In this document: piece after piece, positions 53,756 to 62,519 of the stretch
Position numbering within the stretch: position 1 is the first letter of the stretch
How the letters are laid out: every line of letters starts with the position of its first letter
Assembly (NCBI RefSeq): GCF_001514235.1
Contig: NZ_KQ948924.1
Coordinates: forward strand, 425,220-489,219
Length of the DNA: 64,000 nucleotides
Source of the DNA: Streptomyces caeruleatus
GTDB lineage: Bacteria; Actinomycetota; Actinomycetes; Streptomycetales; Streptomycetaceae
Direction: 5' to 3'
Notes under the pieces: generated by a model
The model's database searches: none
What the model was told of the DNA's origin: nothing
The model's input: the letters and a program-made list of their open reading frames with translations, nothing else
Made by a program: the position numbers and the translations under genes

Positions 53756-54574
53756 ATGGCCGACGCGCGCGAGCACGCCATCGAGGGGCACCGGGGAACG
53801 ATCGTCGTACGCGAGTGGCCGAACCCTCGGGCCCGATACCTGGCGCTCGTGGTGCACGGCTACGGCGAGCACGTCGGCCGGTACGCCGAGCCGGCGAAGG
53901 CCCTGGTCGCGCACGGCGCGGCCGTGTTCGGACCCGATCACGTCGGACACGGGCGGTCGGCGGGTGAGCGCGTGGTGATCGAGGACTTCGAGGACGTGGT
54001 CGCCGATGTGCACAGGGCCGTCGGGCTGGCCCGGTCCGCGCATCCGGACCTGCCGGCCGTCATGATCGGGCACTCCATGGGCGGCCTGATCGCGGCCCGC
54101 TATGCCCAGCTCCACGGCGCCGGGCTCGCCGCCCTGGTGCTGTCCGGCCCCGTGATCGGCGACTGGGAGCTGCCCCGGCGGCTGCTCGCCCTCGACGAGA
54201 TCCCCGCCACGCCCATCAGCCCGGCCTCGCTCTCCCGTGACCCCGGCGTGGGCGCGGCGTACGCGGCGGATCCGCTGGTCTGGCACGGGCCGATGAAGCG
54301 GCCCACCGTGGAGGCCTTCGCCCGGATGCTCGACACCGTGTCCACCGAGTCCAGGAACGGCGGCATCGGGCAGCTGCCGCTGCTGTGGCTGCACGGCGCC
54401 GACGACCGTCTGGTCCCGCTCCCCGGCAGCCGCGTCGGCATCGAGGAGCTGCGCGCGGACGAGACGACCGAGCGGATCTACGCGGGCGCCCGGCACGAGG
54501 TCTTCCACGAGACGAACCAGGGGGACGTCCTCACGGACCTGGTCCACTTCCTGGACGGTGCGCTCGCACACTGA
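53756..54574 (+). CDS. Alpha/beta hydrolase, monoacylglycerol lipase type
   Basis: A 272-residue lipase/esterase: V-H-G-Y-G-E-H at about 35 (oxyanion hole), G-H-S-M-G-G with nucleophile Ser at about 112, H-G-A-D-D-R-L-V near 220 (Asp) and A-R-H-E-V-F-H near 245 (His). It belongs to the monoglyceride lipase/lysophospholipase (Hydrolase_4) family. The ATG at 53756 has GAGGAGAC ahead. Divergent from the thiolase gene, hinting at lipid breakdown. Confidence 0.88.
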   Translation: MADAREHAIEGHRGTIVVREWPNPRARYLALVVHGYGEHVGRYAEPAKALVAHGAAVFGPDHVGHGRSAGERVVIEDFEDVVADVHRAVGLARSAHPDLPAVMIGHSMGGLIAARYAQLHGAGLAALVLSGPVIGDWELPRRLLALDEIPATPISPASLSRDPGVGAAYAADPLVWHGPMKRPTVEAFARMLDTVSTESRNGGIGQLPLLWLHGADDRLVPLPGSRVGIEELRADETTERIYAGARHEVFHETNQGDVLTDLVHFLDGALAH

Positions 54575-54717
54575 GACGCGACGCGTTTGCGGCGGCTCCC
54601 CCGGGGCACCCGCGCGGCCATGGGGTGGCGCGGCGCCGCGCCGCGCCGTACCGGCCATGACCAAGCCGGAAGGACAAGGACCAGAAAGACAAGAACGACC
54701 ATAAGGAGGAGCCCGGT

Positions 54718-55200
54718 ATGACTGTCGTCAAGAGCACGCTGCCCGAACCGGCCCGCCGGGTCGCCGGGGAGGCCCTGCAGAGCACGCTCGTCGATCTCCT
54801 CGGACTCTCGCTGATCGGGAAGCAGGCGCACTGGAACATCGTGGGCCCGCGCTTCCGCTCGATCCATCTGCAACTCGACGACGTGGTGTCCGTGGCCCGC
54901 TCCTTCGCCGACACGGTCGCCGAACGCTCCGCGGCCCTCGGCCTGCCGCCCGACGGGCGCCCGGAGACCATCGCCGCGGCCTACACGCTGCCCGGTCCCA
55001 AGGAGGGCTGGCTGCGCGACACGGAGGTGGTCCAGCTGGTGGTGGACTCCCTCGCGGCGGCCATAGAGCGACTGCGCGAGCGCATCGACGCGACGGCCGA
55101 GCCGGACCCGGTGACACAGGACCTGCTGATCGCCATCACGAGCGAGCTGGAGAAGCAGCGCTGGATGTTCGACGCCGAGAACTGGCCGCGCGACGAGTGA
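54718..55200 (+). CDS. dps: Dps-family DNA-binding/iron-storage protein
   Basis: A 160-residue ferritin-like protein. The Dps ferroxidase residues are visible: K-Q-A-H-W-N-I-V-G-P-R-F and H-L-Q-L-D-D. Dps dodecamers oxidise and store iron with H2O2 and shield DNA. The N-terminal tail is short with few Lys. The ATG at 54718 has AAGGAGGAGC ahead. Downstream is a short tandem repeat and DUF3140. Confidence 0.92.
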   Translation: MTVVKSTLPEPARRVAGEALQSTLVDLLGLSLIGKQAHWNIVGPRFRSIHLQLDDVVSVARSFADTVAERSAALGLPPDGRPETIAAAYTLPGPKEGWLRDTEVVQLVVDSLAAAIERLRERIDATAEPDPVTQDLLIAITSELEKQRWMFDAENWPRDE

Positions 55201-55216
55201 CCGACCGTACGGAGAA

Positions 55217-55262
55217 GCCGTACGGGAAGAGCCGTACGGGAAGAGCCGTACGGGAAGAGCCG
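55217..55262 (+). repeat. Tandem 14-bp repeat
   Basis: The unit gccgtacgggaaga occurs three times (55217-55258) with a partial fourth copy. It lies between Dps and the DUF3140 gene. The gccgtac part could pair with itself; role unknown. Confidence 0.8.
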
Positions 55263-55313
55263 TACGCCGTACACGCGGCGCACTCGGCAACGCATCGGCA
55301 AGGAGGGGCAACC

Positions 55314-55646
55314 ATGACCGACGCCCTGGAACTCGACACGCTGTGGCAGGACTTCCACCGCGTGGTGAACATGACCTCGCAGGAGCTGGCCGCGTGGCTG
55401 CGGATCAGTGACGCGGACGAGGAGACCGAACCACTGCCGGACCAGGCGGGCACGCCGACCGGCCAGCACGTTCTCGCCATCCTCCAGAAACGGCGCACGG
55501 ACCTCACGGACGACGACATCCAGGTGATGTACGACGTGGTGGACACCGTCACCGAGGAGGCGGACCTCGACAACGAGCCCGAGCCCGAACAGACGCGCCG
55601 CCGCCACCAGTTGATGACGATCGGCCACGATCCGCTGAAGCCGTGA
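55314..55646 (+). CDS. DUF3140 family protein
   Basis: A 110-residue acidic, helical protein: F-H-R-V-V-N-M-T-S-Q-E-L-A-A-W-L near residue 14, H-V-L-A-I-L-Q-K-R-R and V-D-T-V-T-E-E-A-D. This is DUF3140, often found near DNA-binding proteins; the pattern resembles a plant DNA-binding domain, function unproven. The ATG at 55314 has AAGGAGGGGC upstream, beyond the tandem repeat. Confidence 0.82.
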   Translation: MTDALELDTLWQDFHRVVNMTSQELAAWLRISDADEETEPLPDQAGTPTGQHVLAILQKRRTDLTDDDIQVMYDVVDTVTEEADLDNEPEPEQTRRRHQLMTIGHDPLKP

Positions 55647-55742
55647 GCGACGCCGCGGAGGTGGCCGAAGACAGCCTCCGCCGCGCCGCGTGATCGTGGA
55701 AGACTGCTCGGACGCCCCGTTCGTCGAGCACAGGAGGCCTGC

Positions 55743-56549
55743 GTGACCGGGACCGAGCCGGCCGTATCGCGGATCGACACGAGCAGGCCGCACCCGGCCC
55801 GGGTCTACGACTGGTTCCTCGGCGGCAAGGACAACTACCCCGTCGACGAGGAACTGGGCCGCCGGATCGCCGGGCTTCAGGGCGACGCCCCACGGCATGC
55901 GCGGGCCAACCGCCGGTTCATGGAGCGGGCCACTCGGGCCGTCGTGCGGGAGACGGGGATCCGGCAGTTCCTCGACATCGGTTCCGGCATCCCGACCGAG
56001 CCCAACCTGCACCAGATCGCCCAGTCCGTCGTCCCGGACGCGCGCGTCGTGTACGTCGACAACGACCCGATCGTCCTCGCGCACGCGGCGGCCCTGCTGC
56101 GCGGCACCCCCGAGGGTGTGACCGAGTACGTGCAGGCCGACGCCCGCGAACCGGAGCGGATCCTCGAACAGGCCGCGTCCGTCCTGGACTTCGACCGCCC
56201 GGTCGCCCTCTCCCTGATCGCGCTGCTGCATTTCATCGCGGACGACGACGGCGCCCATCGCCTGGTGGACACGCTGGTCGGCGCGCTCGCGCCGGGCAGT
56301 TGTCTGGTGCTGTCGGCGATGACGGCGGACTTCGATCCGGAGAACGTCCGGCGGGGCATCGAGGCCTACACCGCGAGCGGCGTGACGCTGGTGGCCCGTT
56401 CGCACGCCGAAGTGGGCCGCCTCTTCAAGGGCCTCGACCTGCTGGAACCGGGGATCGTCTCCCTGTCGGACTGGCGGCTCTCGGCAGAGGGGGAAAGCGG
56501 CGACGAAGGGCCCGTGTCGCTGTACGGCGGCGTCGGCGTCAAGAGCTGA
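55743..56549 (+). CDS. SAM-dependent methyltransferase, SAV2177/DUF574 family
   Basis: A 268-residue protein that starts with the family-typical R-I-D-T-S-R-P-H-P-A-R-V-Y-D-W-F-L-G-G-K-D-N-Y. The SAM-binding region reads Q-F-L-D-I-G-S-G-I-P-T and V-V-Y-V-D-N-D-P. Members are abundant in Streptomyces with unknown substrates. The GTG at 55743 has AGGAGGCC ahead. Its 3' end overlaps that of the convergent caspase-like gene by 11 bases. Confidence 0.9.
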   Translation: MTGTEPAVSRIDTSRPHPARVYDWFLGGKDNYPVDEELGRRIAGLQGDAPRHARANRRFMERATRAVVRETGIRQFLDIGSGIPTEPNLHQIAQSVVPDARVVYVDNDPIVLAHAAALLRGTPEGVTEYVQADAREPERILEQAASVLDFDRPVALSLIALLHFIADDDGAHRLVDTLVGALAPGSCLVLSAMTADFDPENVRRGIEAYTASGVTLVARSHAEVGRLFKGLDLLEPGIVSLSDWRLSAEGESGDEGPVSLYGGVGVKS

Positions 56550-58095
56550 CGGTCAGGGACGCCGCCCCGCGGCGCATCAGGGAGCGCGAGCCGTCGGCCG
56601 GCCTGGCACCGTCCCCCAGGACGGCACTCAGCAGGGCAAGGGACGATCCGAACAGGCTGACACCCGGCACGGAGCCGTGCGTGAGGAAGTCCGCGCCGCC
56701 CAGCGCGAGGCTGACGGCGGCCATGGCGGCGAAGTGGCGGTCCGTGGCTCCGAAGTACCAGAGCGCCAACATGATCGTGCTGGCCAGCGCCTGGAACAGA
56801 ACGTTGATGTCGAAGTCGCCGTAGCCCAGGTTCTCGGCCGGGACGATCACTCCCGCGAAGGAGACGAGTGCTCCGGCGAAGAACAGTGAGTCGTGCAGTC
56901 TGTCCAGGACGGCGGCTATGCAGAAGAACATCATGACGCTTTGCAGCAACGCCTGTTCCTCGTAGTTCAGGCCGATCCGGGTCACGGATTCGAACCACAG
57001 AGCTCCGAATGCGAAACCTGTCGCGCGGCGGAGCCGCTGGGCCCACGCGGAATTTTTCGGTCCCAGGCCTTCGAATAGGCAGGCGAGTACGCACAGGGCG
57101 GCCAGGGCACCGCAGCCGAGGAAGAAGAATTCCGTCTCGGGAGACCAGTCGTAGTAACCGTATGCCATTTCGCTGTACCAGGTCTGACAGGAAAGATAGG
57201 CGAACAGTCCCACGAGGGAGGCGGCCAGCAGGAACACTCTCCAGGACAAGCGGTTCCCCAGGGAGGGTTCGGCGAGACCGGGGCCGGCGAATCCCCGGCG
57301 ACGCAGCCAGTCGAGGAAGGGGCCGGGCGAGGGGTCCGGTTGGTGCGGCACGGCCTGCGACACCGTCTCCTGAGCCGGCCTCTCCGGTCGTTTCGCAATG
57401 ACGGCGTCGCCCACGCCGTTGACTCTGCGCAGCGGTCTCGGCAGGTCCTTCGGAAGCGTCTGAAGCGCGTAGTTGTAGACGTCCTCCACGACCAGGGTGC
57501 CCTCTTCGACGGATCTCGGCTCGGCGTGCCGGAGCCCCTCGACCAGAGCGCGGGTGAACGGACTGGGGTGACCCGCCTCCGAGGCGTCGGCCGCCCGCTG
57601 CGAGGCACTCGAGGCCGTCACGACGAAGCGCCCCTTGCCCGCGAGCGGCCCGGGCGACACCTTGGGCGGATCGCCCTTGAAGGCGCCTGAATGACAGCAG
57701 TCCAGGATCACGATGACGTTCTGCGACGGGCTCGTCTCCATGTAGCTCTTGAGTTCATTGCCGGAGACGCTGGAAGACGGAAGGAGTTCGATGGTGGTGT
57801 CGCGGGCGCAGAGGTGGAGATTCGACCTGCTCGTCTTTCCGTGGCCGCTGTAATAGAAGAGCAGCACGTCATCCGGATCACAGATCTGGAAGAACCGGTT
57901 GGCCGTCTTCAGGATCTCGTCCTTGTCGCACTCGAAGAGGACTTCCACGTCCTCGGGAGAGAAGAGTCCGCCCTTTTCCGTATCGGTCAGCGCAGACCAC
58001 ATGGCCAGTCCGTCGCGTACCGGCCCGAGCAGCTTTGGTAGTTTCACCGGCTCGAACGGATACACGGAGTTGCAGATCAGTAGAGCCCGATACAT
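56539..58095 (-). CDS. Caspase-like protease with multi-pass membrane C-terminus
   Basis: A 518-residue protein. Residues 1-235 are a caspase/peptidase C14 domain: C-N-S-V-Y at the first strand, Y-Y-S-G-H-G-K with catalytic His85, and I-L-D-C-C-H-S-G-A with nucleophile Cys134. After a Pro-rich linker, residues about 283-510 contain roughly eight hydrophobic segments, so the protease is tethered to the membrane. Caspase domains of this type serve as effectors in bacterial conflict systems. The divergent neighbour is an EACC1-like protein, a partner known for such effectors. GC content looks lower than in neighbours. The ATG at 58095 lacks a strong ribosome site. Confidence 0.85.
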   Translation of the reverse strand: MYRALLICNSVYPFEPVKLPKLLGPVRDGLAMWSALTDTEKGGLFSPEDVEVLFECDKDEILKTANRFFQICDPDDVLLFYYSGHGKTSRSNLHLCARDTTIELLPSSSVSGNELKSYMETSPSQNVIVILDCCHSGAFKGDPPKVSPGPLAGKGRFVVTASSASQRAADASEAGHPSPFTRALVEGLRHAEPRSVEEGTLVVEDVYNYALQTLPKDLPRPLRRVNGVGDAVIAKRPERPAQETVSQAVPHQPDPSPGPFLDWLRRRGFAGPGLAEPSLGNRLSWRVFLLAASLVGLFAYLSCQTWYSEMAYGYYDWSPETEFFFLGCGALAALCVLACLFEGLGPKNSAWAQRLRRATGFAFGALWFESVTRIGLNYEEQALLQSVMMFFCIAAVLDRLHDSLFFAGALVSFAGVIVPAENLGYGDFDINVLFQALASTIMLALWYFGATDRHFAAMAAVSLALGGADFLTHGSVPGVSLFGSSLALLSAVLGDGARPADGSRSLMRRGAASLTVSS

Positions 58096-58158
58096 GGCAC
58101 CCCCGCCCCCCTTATGATCGCGCTCAGGCTACTCGCTTGACGAGGGGGACGAGGGAAA

Positions 58159-58593
58159 ATGGTGCAGCGAACGGAAGTTGCGGTACGACTCGACGTGGCC
58201 GGGATCGATCCCGACCACCCGCTGGCCGAGCATGCCTACGACGAGTTCCTGGAAGAGGTCGACGGCGTCGCGGGAGTCGTCGCCGAGGAGCGCGGTACAC
58301 CTGTCGCCGGTGAGAAGGGCGCGCTGACGGAGCTGGTGCTCGTCCTCATGGCGCCCGGCGCGGGAAGTGCCGTCGTCAACCTGATCAGGTTGTGGCTGGA
58401 GCGGGATCAGAAGCGTTCCGTCGAAGTGGCCGTCACGAAGCCCGGGGAGGAGCCGTTCACCGTGCGGGCGTCCGGCGAGAAGATCTCCCTCGGTCTGCTG
58501 GAGGAGACCGTCAAGGCGGCCGTCCAGGGTGCGACGGGAGCGGGTACGACGGGACAGGGACCGCAGGACGATACGGGGCAGACGGGCGAGTGA
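58159..58593 (+). CDS. Effector-associated constant component (EACC1)-like protein
   Basis: A 144-residue protein divergent from the caspase gene by 63 bases. It has L-V-L-V-L-M-A-P-G-A-G-S-A-V-V-N-L-I-R-L-W-L (about 58-79), a basic stretch, a strand V-E-V-A-V and a second helix unit E-K-I-S-L-G-L-L-E-E-T-V. This matches the EACC1 pattern described near caspase and other effectors in large actinobacterial conflict systems. Its C-terminus is Gly/Gln-rich. It may sense or gate the protease. The ATG at 58159 has GAGGG just upstream. Confidence 0.7.
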   Translation: MVQRTEVAVRLDVAGIDPDHPLAEHAYDEFLEEVDGVAGVVAEERGTPVAGEKGALTELVLVLMAPGAGSAVVNLIRLWLERDQKRSVEVAVTKPGEEPFTVRASGEKISLGLLEETVKAAVQGATGAGTTGQGPQDDTGQTGE

Positions 58594-58605
58594 GGCCGGG
58601 GCGGC

Positions 58606-59295
58606 TCAGCCCAACAGCCAGCCCCCGTCCACGCTCAGTTCGACCGCGTTCACCGACCCGTTGCGCAGCAGGAAGTCCACGGCGTCGACCACGTCGGCCA
58701 TGGTGGCGAGCCGCCCGGTGGGGGTCTCGGTGCGCAGGGTGGTGAGCACCTTCTCCGGCTTGGCCTGCCAGTAGGGGCTGTCGCCGACGACGCCCGGGTG
58801 GACGGCGTTGACGCGGATCGGCGCGAGTTCGACGGCGAGGGTGTTCACCAGGCCGCCGACGCCGGCGTTGACCGTGGCCACCGTCGTCGCTCCCGGGTAG
58901 GGCCGCTCCTTGGCCTGTCCGCCGAAGAGCACGATCGCGCTGTCGGCGTGGAGCCGGTCCTGCAGCACGTGCACGACCTCGGTGTACCCGACGAGTTTGA
59001 GGGTGACGAGCCGCAGTGCGGCGTCGATGTCGTACTCGGTGACCTTGTTGTCGTCGCGGGAGACACCCGCGATCACCAGATGGTCGAGCCGTCCGACGCC
59101 GGTCAGCGCGGCGCCGATCTCCTTCGGCCGGCCGAGGTCGAGGGCGAGGCCCCGGGCGCCGATCTCCTGGGCGACGGTGCCGGCGCGCTCGGCGTCACGG
59201 CCGGTCAGGACGACGTCGTCGCCGCGCCCGGCCCGCATCCTGGCGAACTCCAGCCCGATCCCGGACGTACCGCCCACCACGAGGACACTGCTCAT
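58606..59295 (-). CDS. Short-chain dehydrogenase/reductase
   Basis: A 229-residue SDR with G-G-T-S-G-I-G (NAD(P) binding), a Y-less active region around Y-P-G-A-T-T-V-A-T-V-N-A-G (the Tyr-x3-Lys is not evident; Ala/Val replace Lys) and V-N-A-V-H-P-G-V-V. The lack of a clear Tyr-x3-Lys suggests altered or lost catalysis. The ATG at 59295 overlaps the bicupin stop by four bases. It is the last gene of the minus-strand catabolic operon. Confidence 0.82.
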   Translation of the reverse strand: MSSVLVVGGTSGIGLEFARMRAGRGDDVVLTGRDAERAGTVAQEIGARGLALDLGRPKEIGAALTGVGRLDHLVIAGVSRDDNKVTEYDIDAALRLVTLKLVGYTEVVHVLQDRLHADSAIVLFGGQAKERPYPGATTVATVNAGVGGLVNTLAVELAPIRVNAVHPGVVGDSPYWQAKPEKVLTTLRTETPTGRLATMADVVDAVDFLLRNGSVNAVELSVDGGWLLG

Positions 59296-60167
59296 GACTC
59301 CAGGGCCTCCCTCAGGTACTCCCAGTCCCGGGTGAACCGGTAGGAGTGGCGCGGCGGCGGCTGCGGCGCCTGTGTCTCCAGCCAACGCAACGGCCCCTGA
59401 CCGGCGTTGGCGAAGCCGTGCACACAACCGGCGCCCGCCCAGGCGCAGTCGCCGGGCCCCAGCCGGTACCGTTCGCCGTCGAACACCGCGTCCGCCTCCC
59501 CTTCGAGGAACAGGTACGTCTCCTCGAAGGGGTGATCGTGTGTGCCCGCGGCACCGTCGGGCGCGTACTGCACCATGAACATCGTCGAGGCGACCGCGCC
59601 CAGGTCGCTGTCGACCATCATCTTCACGGTGATCCCGCTGTATACCAGCAGCGCGGTGCGCATGCTCGCCGACACCGCGAGCAGGTCCTGTGACTGCTTG
59701 CCGGGGTCCATCTGCGCGGCCTCGAAGTGGCCGAACGACCGGGTGCGCGGGTCGCGGACGTCGATGCGGACGGGGTCGCGGGCGGGGAGCGCGGGCACCG
59801 GCTGGGTGTCGTACCCGTAGCGCGCCCGCGGCACGGGAGCGAGCATGTCGGCCCAGCGTCCGCCCCTGTCCCCGGCGCCGCGCCAGGCGTGCGGGACGCC
59901 GGCCGGGAGGAGGCCGTAGTCGCCCTCCTCAAGCAGGTACGCCCCTTCGGGCACGTCGAGGATCACGGCCCCGTAGAGCACATGGAAGCTCTCCTCGTAC
60001 GAGTGCACATGGGCGGCGACCCTCCCGTCGGGCCGTATCCCGCACAGGCCGAAGCCGGTGTGCGTGCTGCCGTCGCCCTCACCGACCAACTCCCGTCGCC
60101 GATAACCGAGTTCGTCGTACGGCTGCTCGGGGAGGTTGGCGGCGCGGCGCACCAGGTGTCGGGTCAT
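59292..60167 (-). CDS. Bicupin metalloenzyme
   Basis: A 291-residue protein with two cupin barrels. The first shows V-A-A-H-V-H-S-Y-E-E-S-F-H-V-L and G-D-Y-G-L-L-P-A-G-V-P-H; the second H-D-H-P-F-E-E-T-Y-L-F-L-E-G and G-D-C-A-W-A-G-A-G-C-V-H. These are the two-His/Glu...His metal patterns of each cupin. Possible reactions include dioxygenase or ureidoglycine-type hydrolase; I cannot tell which. The ATG at 60167 overlaps the amidohydrolase stop (ATGA). Confidence 0.82.
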   Translation of the reverse strand: MTRHLVRRAANLPEQPYDELGYRRRELVGEGDGSTHTGFGLCGIRPDGRVAAHVHSYEESFHVLYGAVILDVPEGAYLLEEGDYGLLPAGVPHAWRGAGDRGGRWADMLAPVPRARYGYDTQPVPALPARDPVRIDVRDPRTRSFGHFEAAQMDPGKQSQDLLAVSASMRTALLVYSGITVKMMVDSDLGAVASTMFMVQYAPDGAAGTHDHPFEETYLFLEGEADAVFDGERYRLGPGDCAWAGAGCVHGFANAGQGPLRWLETQAPQPPPRHSYRFTRDWEYLREALES

Positions 60168-61516
60168 GCGGCGCTCTTCGCCTCCTTCGCGGCCAGGAGC
60201 CGGTCGCGGGACTCCTCGACCAGGCGCCGGGCCCGGTCCAGGTCGGCGAGGAGCCTGCCGTCGCGCTTGCGGATCACGCCGTCGACGATGACGGTGTCGA
60301 CGTTGGAGACGTCGGCCGACAGGGTCACGGCGGCGGCCGCGTCGTGCACCGGGGCTACGTTCAGCGCGGTGGCGTCGATCGCTACGACGTCGGCGCGCTT
60401 GCCTGGGGTCAGGGAGCCGGTGCGGTCCTCGACGCCGGCGACGTGGGCGCCGTTGCGCGTCGCGATCTCCAGCATCTGACGTGCCGTCAACATAGTTTCC
60501 GGGACAGGCAGGTTGGCCTTCCAGCAGTCGGCGTTGACACGGGCTCGCTCGGCGCCGAAGGCCGCGCGGATCTGGGTGAACATGTCGCCAGGCACGGTGG
60601 TGACCACGTCGATGCTGAGCGAGGGCCGCAGACCGTACTCGATGGCCTTCATCACGGGCGGCCAGCCGTGCCCCATCTGCAGCTCGACCTGCGGGGCGAC
60701 CGAGACCGTACCGCCGCTGTCGGCGACCAGTTGCCACTCGTCCTCATGGAAGTAGCAGCAGTGGACGTAGGTGGTGTCGGAGCCGAGGAGCCCCAGGCCG
60801 TGGAGCTGCTTGACCATGCCGAAGCGGCCCGCCAGGCGGCCCATCGCCACATGCACGGTGATCGGGATGCCGAGCTCACGGGCGAGGCCCCACTCGGCGG
60901 TGACGACGTCGTCGGTGCAGAAGCCGGGGCCGCGGGTGGCCAGGGCCATGGTCAGCAGGCCGTCGTCGGAGGAGAAGTAGGTGCTGCGGATCCGTCGTAC
61001 GTCGTCGCCCGGGACCGCGATCTTGCTCTCGAACCAGTAGTCGGCGAGCGAGGTGTTGGCGCTGCCGTACGCGTACTGGGCGCGGATGCCGGACTCCGTG
61101 AGCCCTTGGATCGCGGCGTCCGGGTGGGCGGGCGTGTTGTTGATGTGCGACCAGTCGACGAGGGTCGTGATGCCGGCGTTCAGGCATTCCAGGGATCCCG
61201 CGAGGTTGCCCGCGTACACGTCCTCGGGGGTGTAGAGCGGGGCGAAGGTGTCCAGGATGTCGACGAAGTAGTCGTCGAGGGTGGCGTCGGGGGCGACGTT
61301 GCGGATGGGCGCCTCCCAGGTGTGCCGGTGGGTGTCCACGAACCCGGGGATCACGATCCGGCCGGTCATGTCGAGCACTTCGGCGTCGGCGCTGATCTCC
61401 GGCCGGACCGCCGTGATCTTCCCGTCCTCGATGAGGACGTCCCCTTGTGGGAGGTCCCCGATGTCGGGGTCCATCGACAGCACGTGTCCTGCGCGCAGGA
61501 GTATCCGATGGCGCAT
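60164..61516 (-). CDS. Amidohydrolase (chlorohydrolase/deaminase-like)
   Basis: A 450-residue metal-dependent hydrolase: P-G-F-V-D-T-H-R-H near residue 60 (metal His pair), V-H-V-A-M-G near 220, and L-S-I-D-V-V-T-T near 300 with the metal Asp. Family members deaminate or hydrolyse cyclic nitrogen compounds (5-methylthioadenosine, guanine, triazines). The ATG at 61516 has GGGAGGAAG upstream. Neighbours of cupin and oxoacid dehydrogenase E1 suggest breakdown of a heterocycle. Confidence 0.88.
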   Translation of the reverse strand: MRHRILLRAGHVLSMDPDIGDLPQGDVLIEDGKITAVRPEISADAEVLDMTGRIVIPGFVDTHRHTWEAPIRNVAPDATLDDYFVDILDTFAPLYTPEDVYAGNLAGSLECLNAGITTLVDWSHINNTPAHPDAAIQGLTESGIRAQYAYGSANTSLADYWFESKIAVPGDDVRRIRSTYFSSDDGLLTMALATRGPGFCTDDVVTAEWGLARELGIPITVHVAMGRLAGRFGMVKQLHGLGLLGSDTTYVHCCYFHEDEWQLVADSGGTVSVAPQVELQMGHGWPPVMKAIEYGLRPSLSIDVVTTVPGDMFTQIRAAFGAERARVNADCWKANLPVPETMLTARQMLEIATRNGAHVAGVEDRTGSLTPGKRADVVAIDATALNVAPVHDAAAAVTLSADVSNVDTVIVDGVIRKRDGRLLADLDRARRLVEESRDRLLAAKEAKSAA

Positions 61517-61538
61517 CGTTCTTCCTCCCATGGGGTGT

Positions 61539-62519
61539 TCAGTAGGCGGCGAGACCGCGTACGGCCGCCACGACCTTGTCGACGGTGGGGATGACCTCCT
61601 CTTCGAGGGCGTCGGCGAACGGCAGCGGGACGCACTCCCCCGCCAGCCGCCGGACCGGCGCGTCCAGCAGCGCGAACCCCTCGTCGGCGACGACGGAGAC
61701 GAGCGTCGCGCCCCAGCCGCCCTGGTACGGGTTCTCCTCGACGGTGACGAGCCGCGAGGTACGCCCGAGCGAGGCGAGCACGGTGGCGACGTCCAGCGGC
61801 ACCAGACAGCGCAGGTCGAGGACCTCGGCCTCGATGCCCTCGCCCGACAGCAGCTCGGCCGCCTTCAGCGCGACCGGCACCATCGAGGCGAGCGCGACGA
61901 GGGTGACGTCGGCGCCCTCGCGGACGACGGCGGCGCGGCCCAGCTCGACGACGTGGTCCGGTGGCGGGGGCGGGCCCTTGGTGGCGAGGAGGCCCTTGTG
62001 CTCGAAGAAGACGACCGGGTCGTCGCTGCGGATCGCCGCCGCCATCATGCCGACCACGTCGGCGGGGGTCGCCGGTGCGGCGATCTTCAGGCCTGGCACG
62101 GTCAGCGCCCAGTTCTCGGTGGCCTGGGAGTGCTGGGCGCCGAAGCCGAGCCCGCCGCCGTTGGCGGTGCGCACCACGAGCGGGACGGTGACCTGACCGC
62201 CCGTCATGTACCGCACCTTGGGGATCTCGTTGGCGAGGTAGTCCCAGCAGCAGGCCAGGAAGTCGGAGAACATGATCTCGGCTACCGGTCGCATCCCGGT
62301 CATCGCGGCTCCCATGGCCGCCCCGACGATGGCCTGTTCGGAGATCGGCGTGTCCCACACCCGCTTGGGCCCGAACTCCTTGAACAGCCCGACGGTCGTC
62401 TTGAACACCCCTCCGGCCTCGCCGATGTCCTCACCCAGGCACACGACGGCCGGATCGCGCCGCATCTCCCGCGCGATGCCCTCGGCGACCGCCTCCCGGT
62501 ACGTGATCACGTCCGCCAC
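61539..62519 (-). CDS. 2-oxoacid dehydrogenase E1 component, beta subunit
   Basis: A 326-residue protein with V-C-L-G-E-D-I-G-E-A-G-G-V-F near residue 28, W-D-T-P-I-S-E-Q-A-I-V-G and H-S-Q-A-T-E, the transketolase-type E1 beta pattern. With the alpha subunit it decarboxylates a 2-oxoacid on thiamine diphosphate. The GTG at 62519 overlaps the alpha-subunit stop (13 bases). No E2 or E3 gene is near, so it may hand over acyl groups to a shared complex, or act in acetoin-type cleavage. Confidence 0.88.
   Translation of the reverse strand: MADVITYREAVAEGIAREMRRDPAVVCLGEDIGEAGGVFKTTVGLFKEFGPKRVWDTPISEQAIVGAAMGAAMTGMRPVAEIMFSDFLACCWDYLANEIPKVRYMTGGQVTVPLVVRTANGGGLGFGAQHSQATENWALTVPGLKIAAPATPADVVGMMAAAIRSDDPVVFFEHKGLLATKGPPPPPDHVVELGRAAVVREGADVTLVALASMVPVALKAAELLSGEGIEAEVLDLRCLVPLDVATVLASLGRTSRLVTVEENPYQGGWGATLVSVVADEGFALLDAPVRRLAGECVPLPFADALEEEVIPTVDKVVAAVRGLAAY

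Noticed and set aside
54610..54660. GC-rich simple sequence between lipase and dps
   Set aside because: A short gcgccgcgccgcgcc run, probably chance in this composition rather than a regulated repeat.
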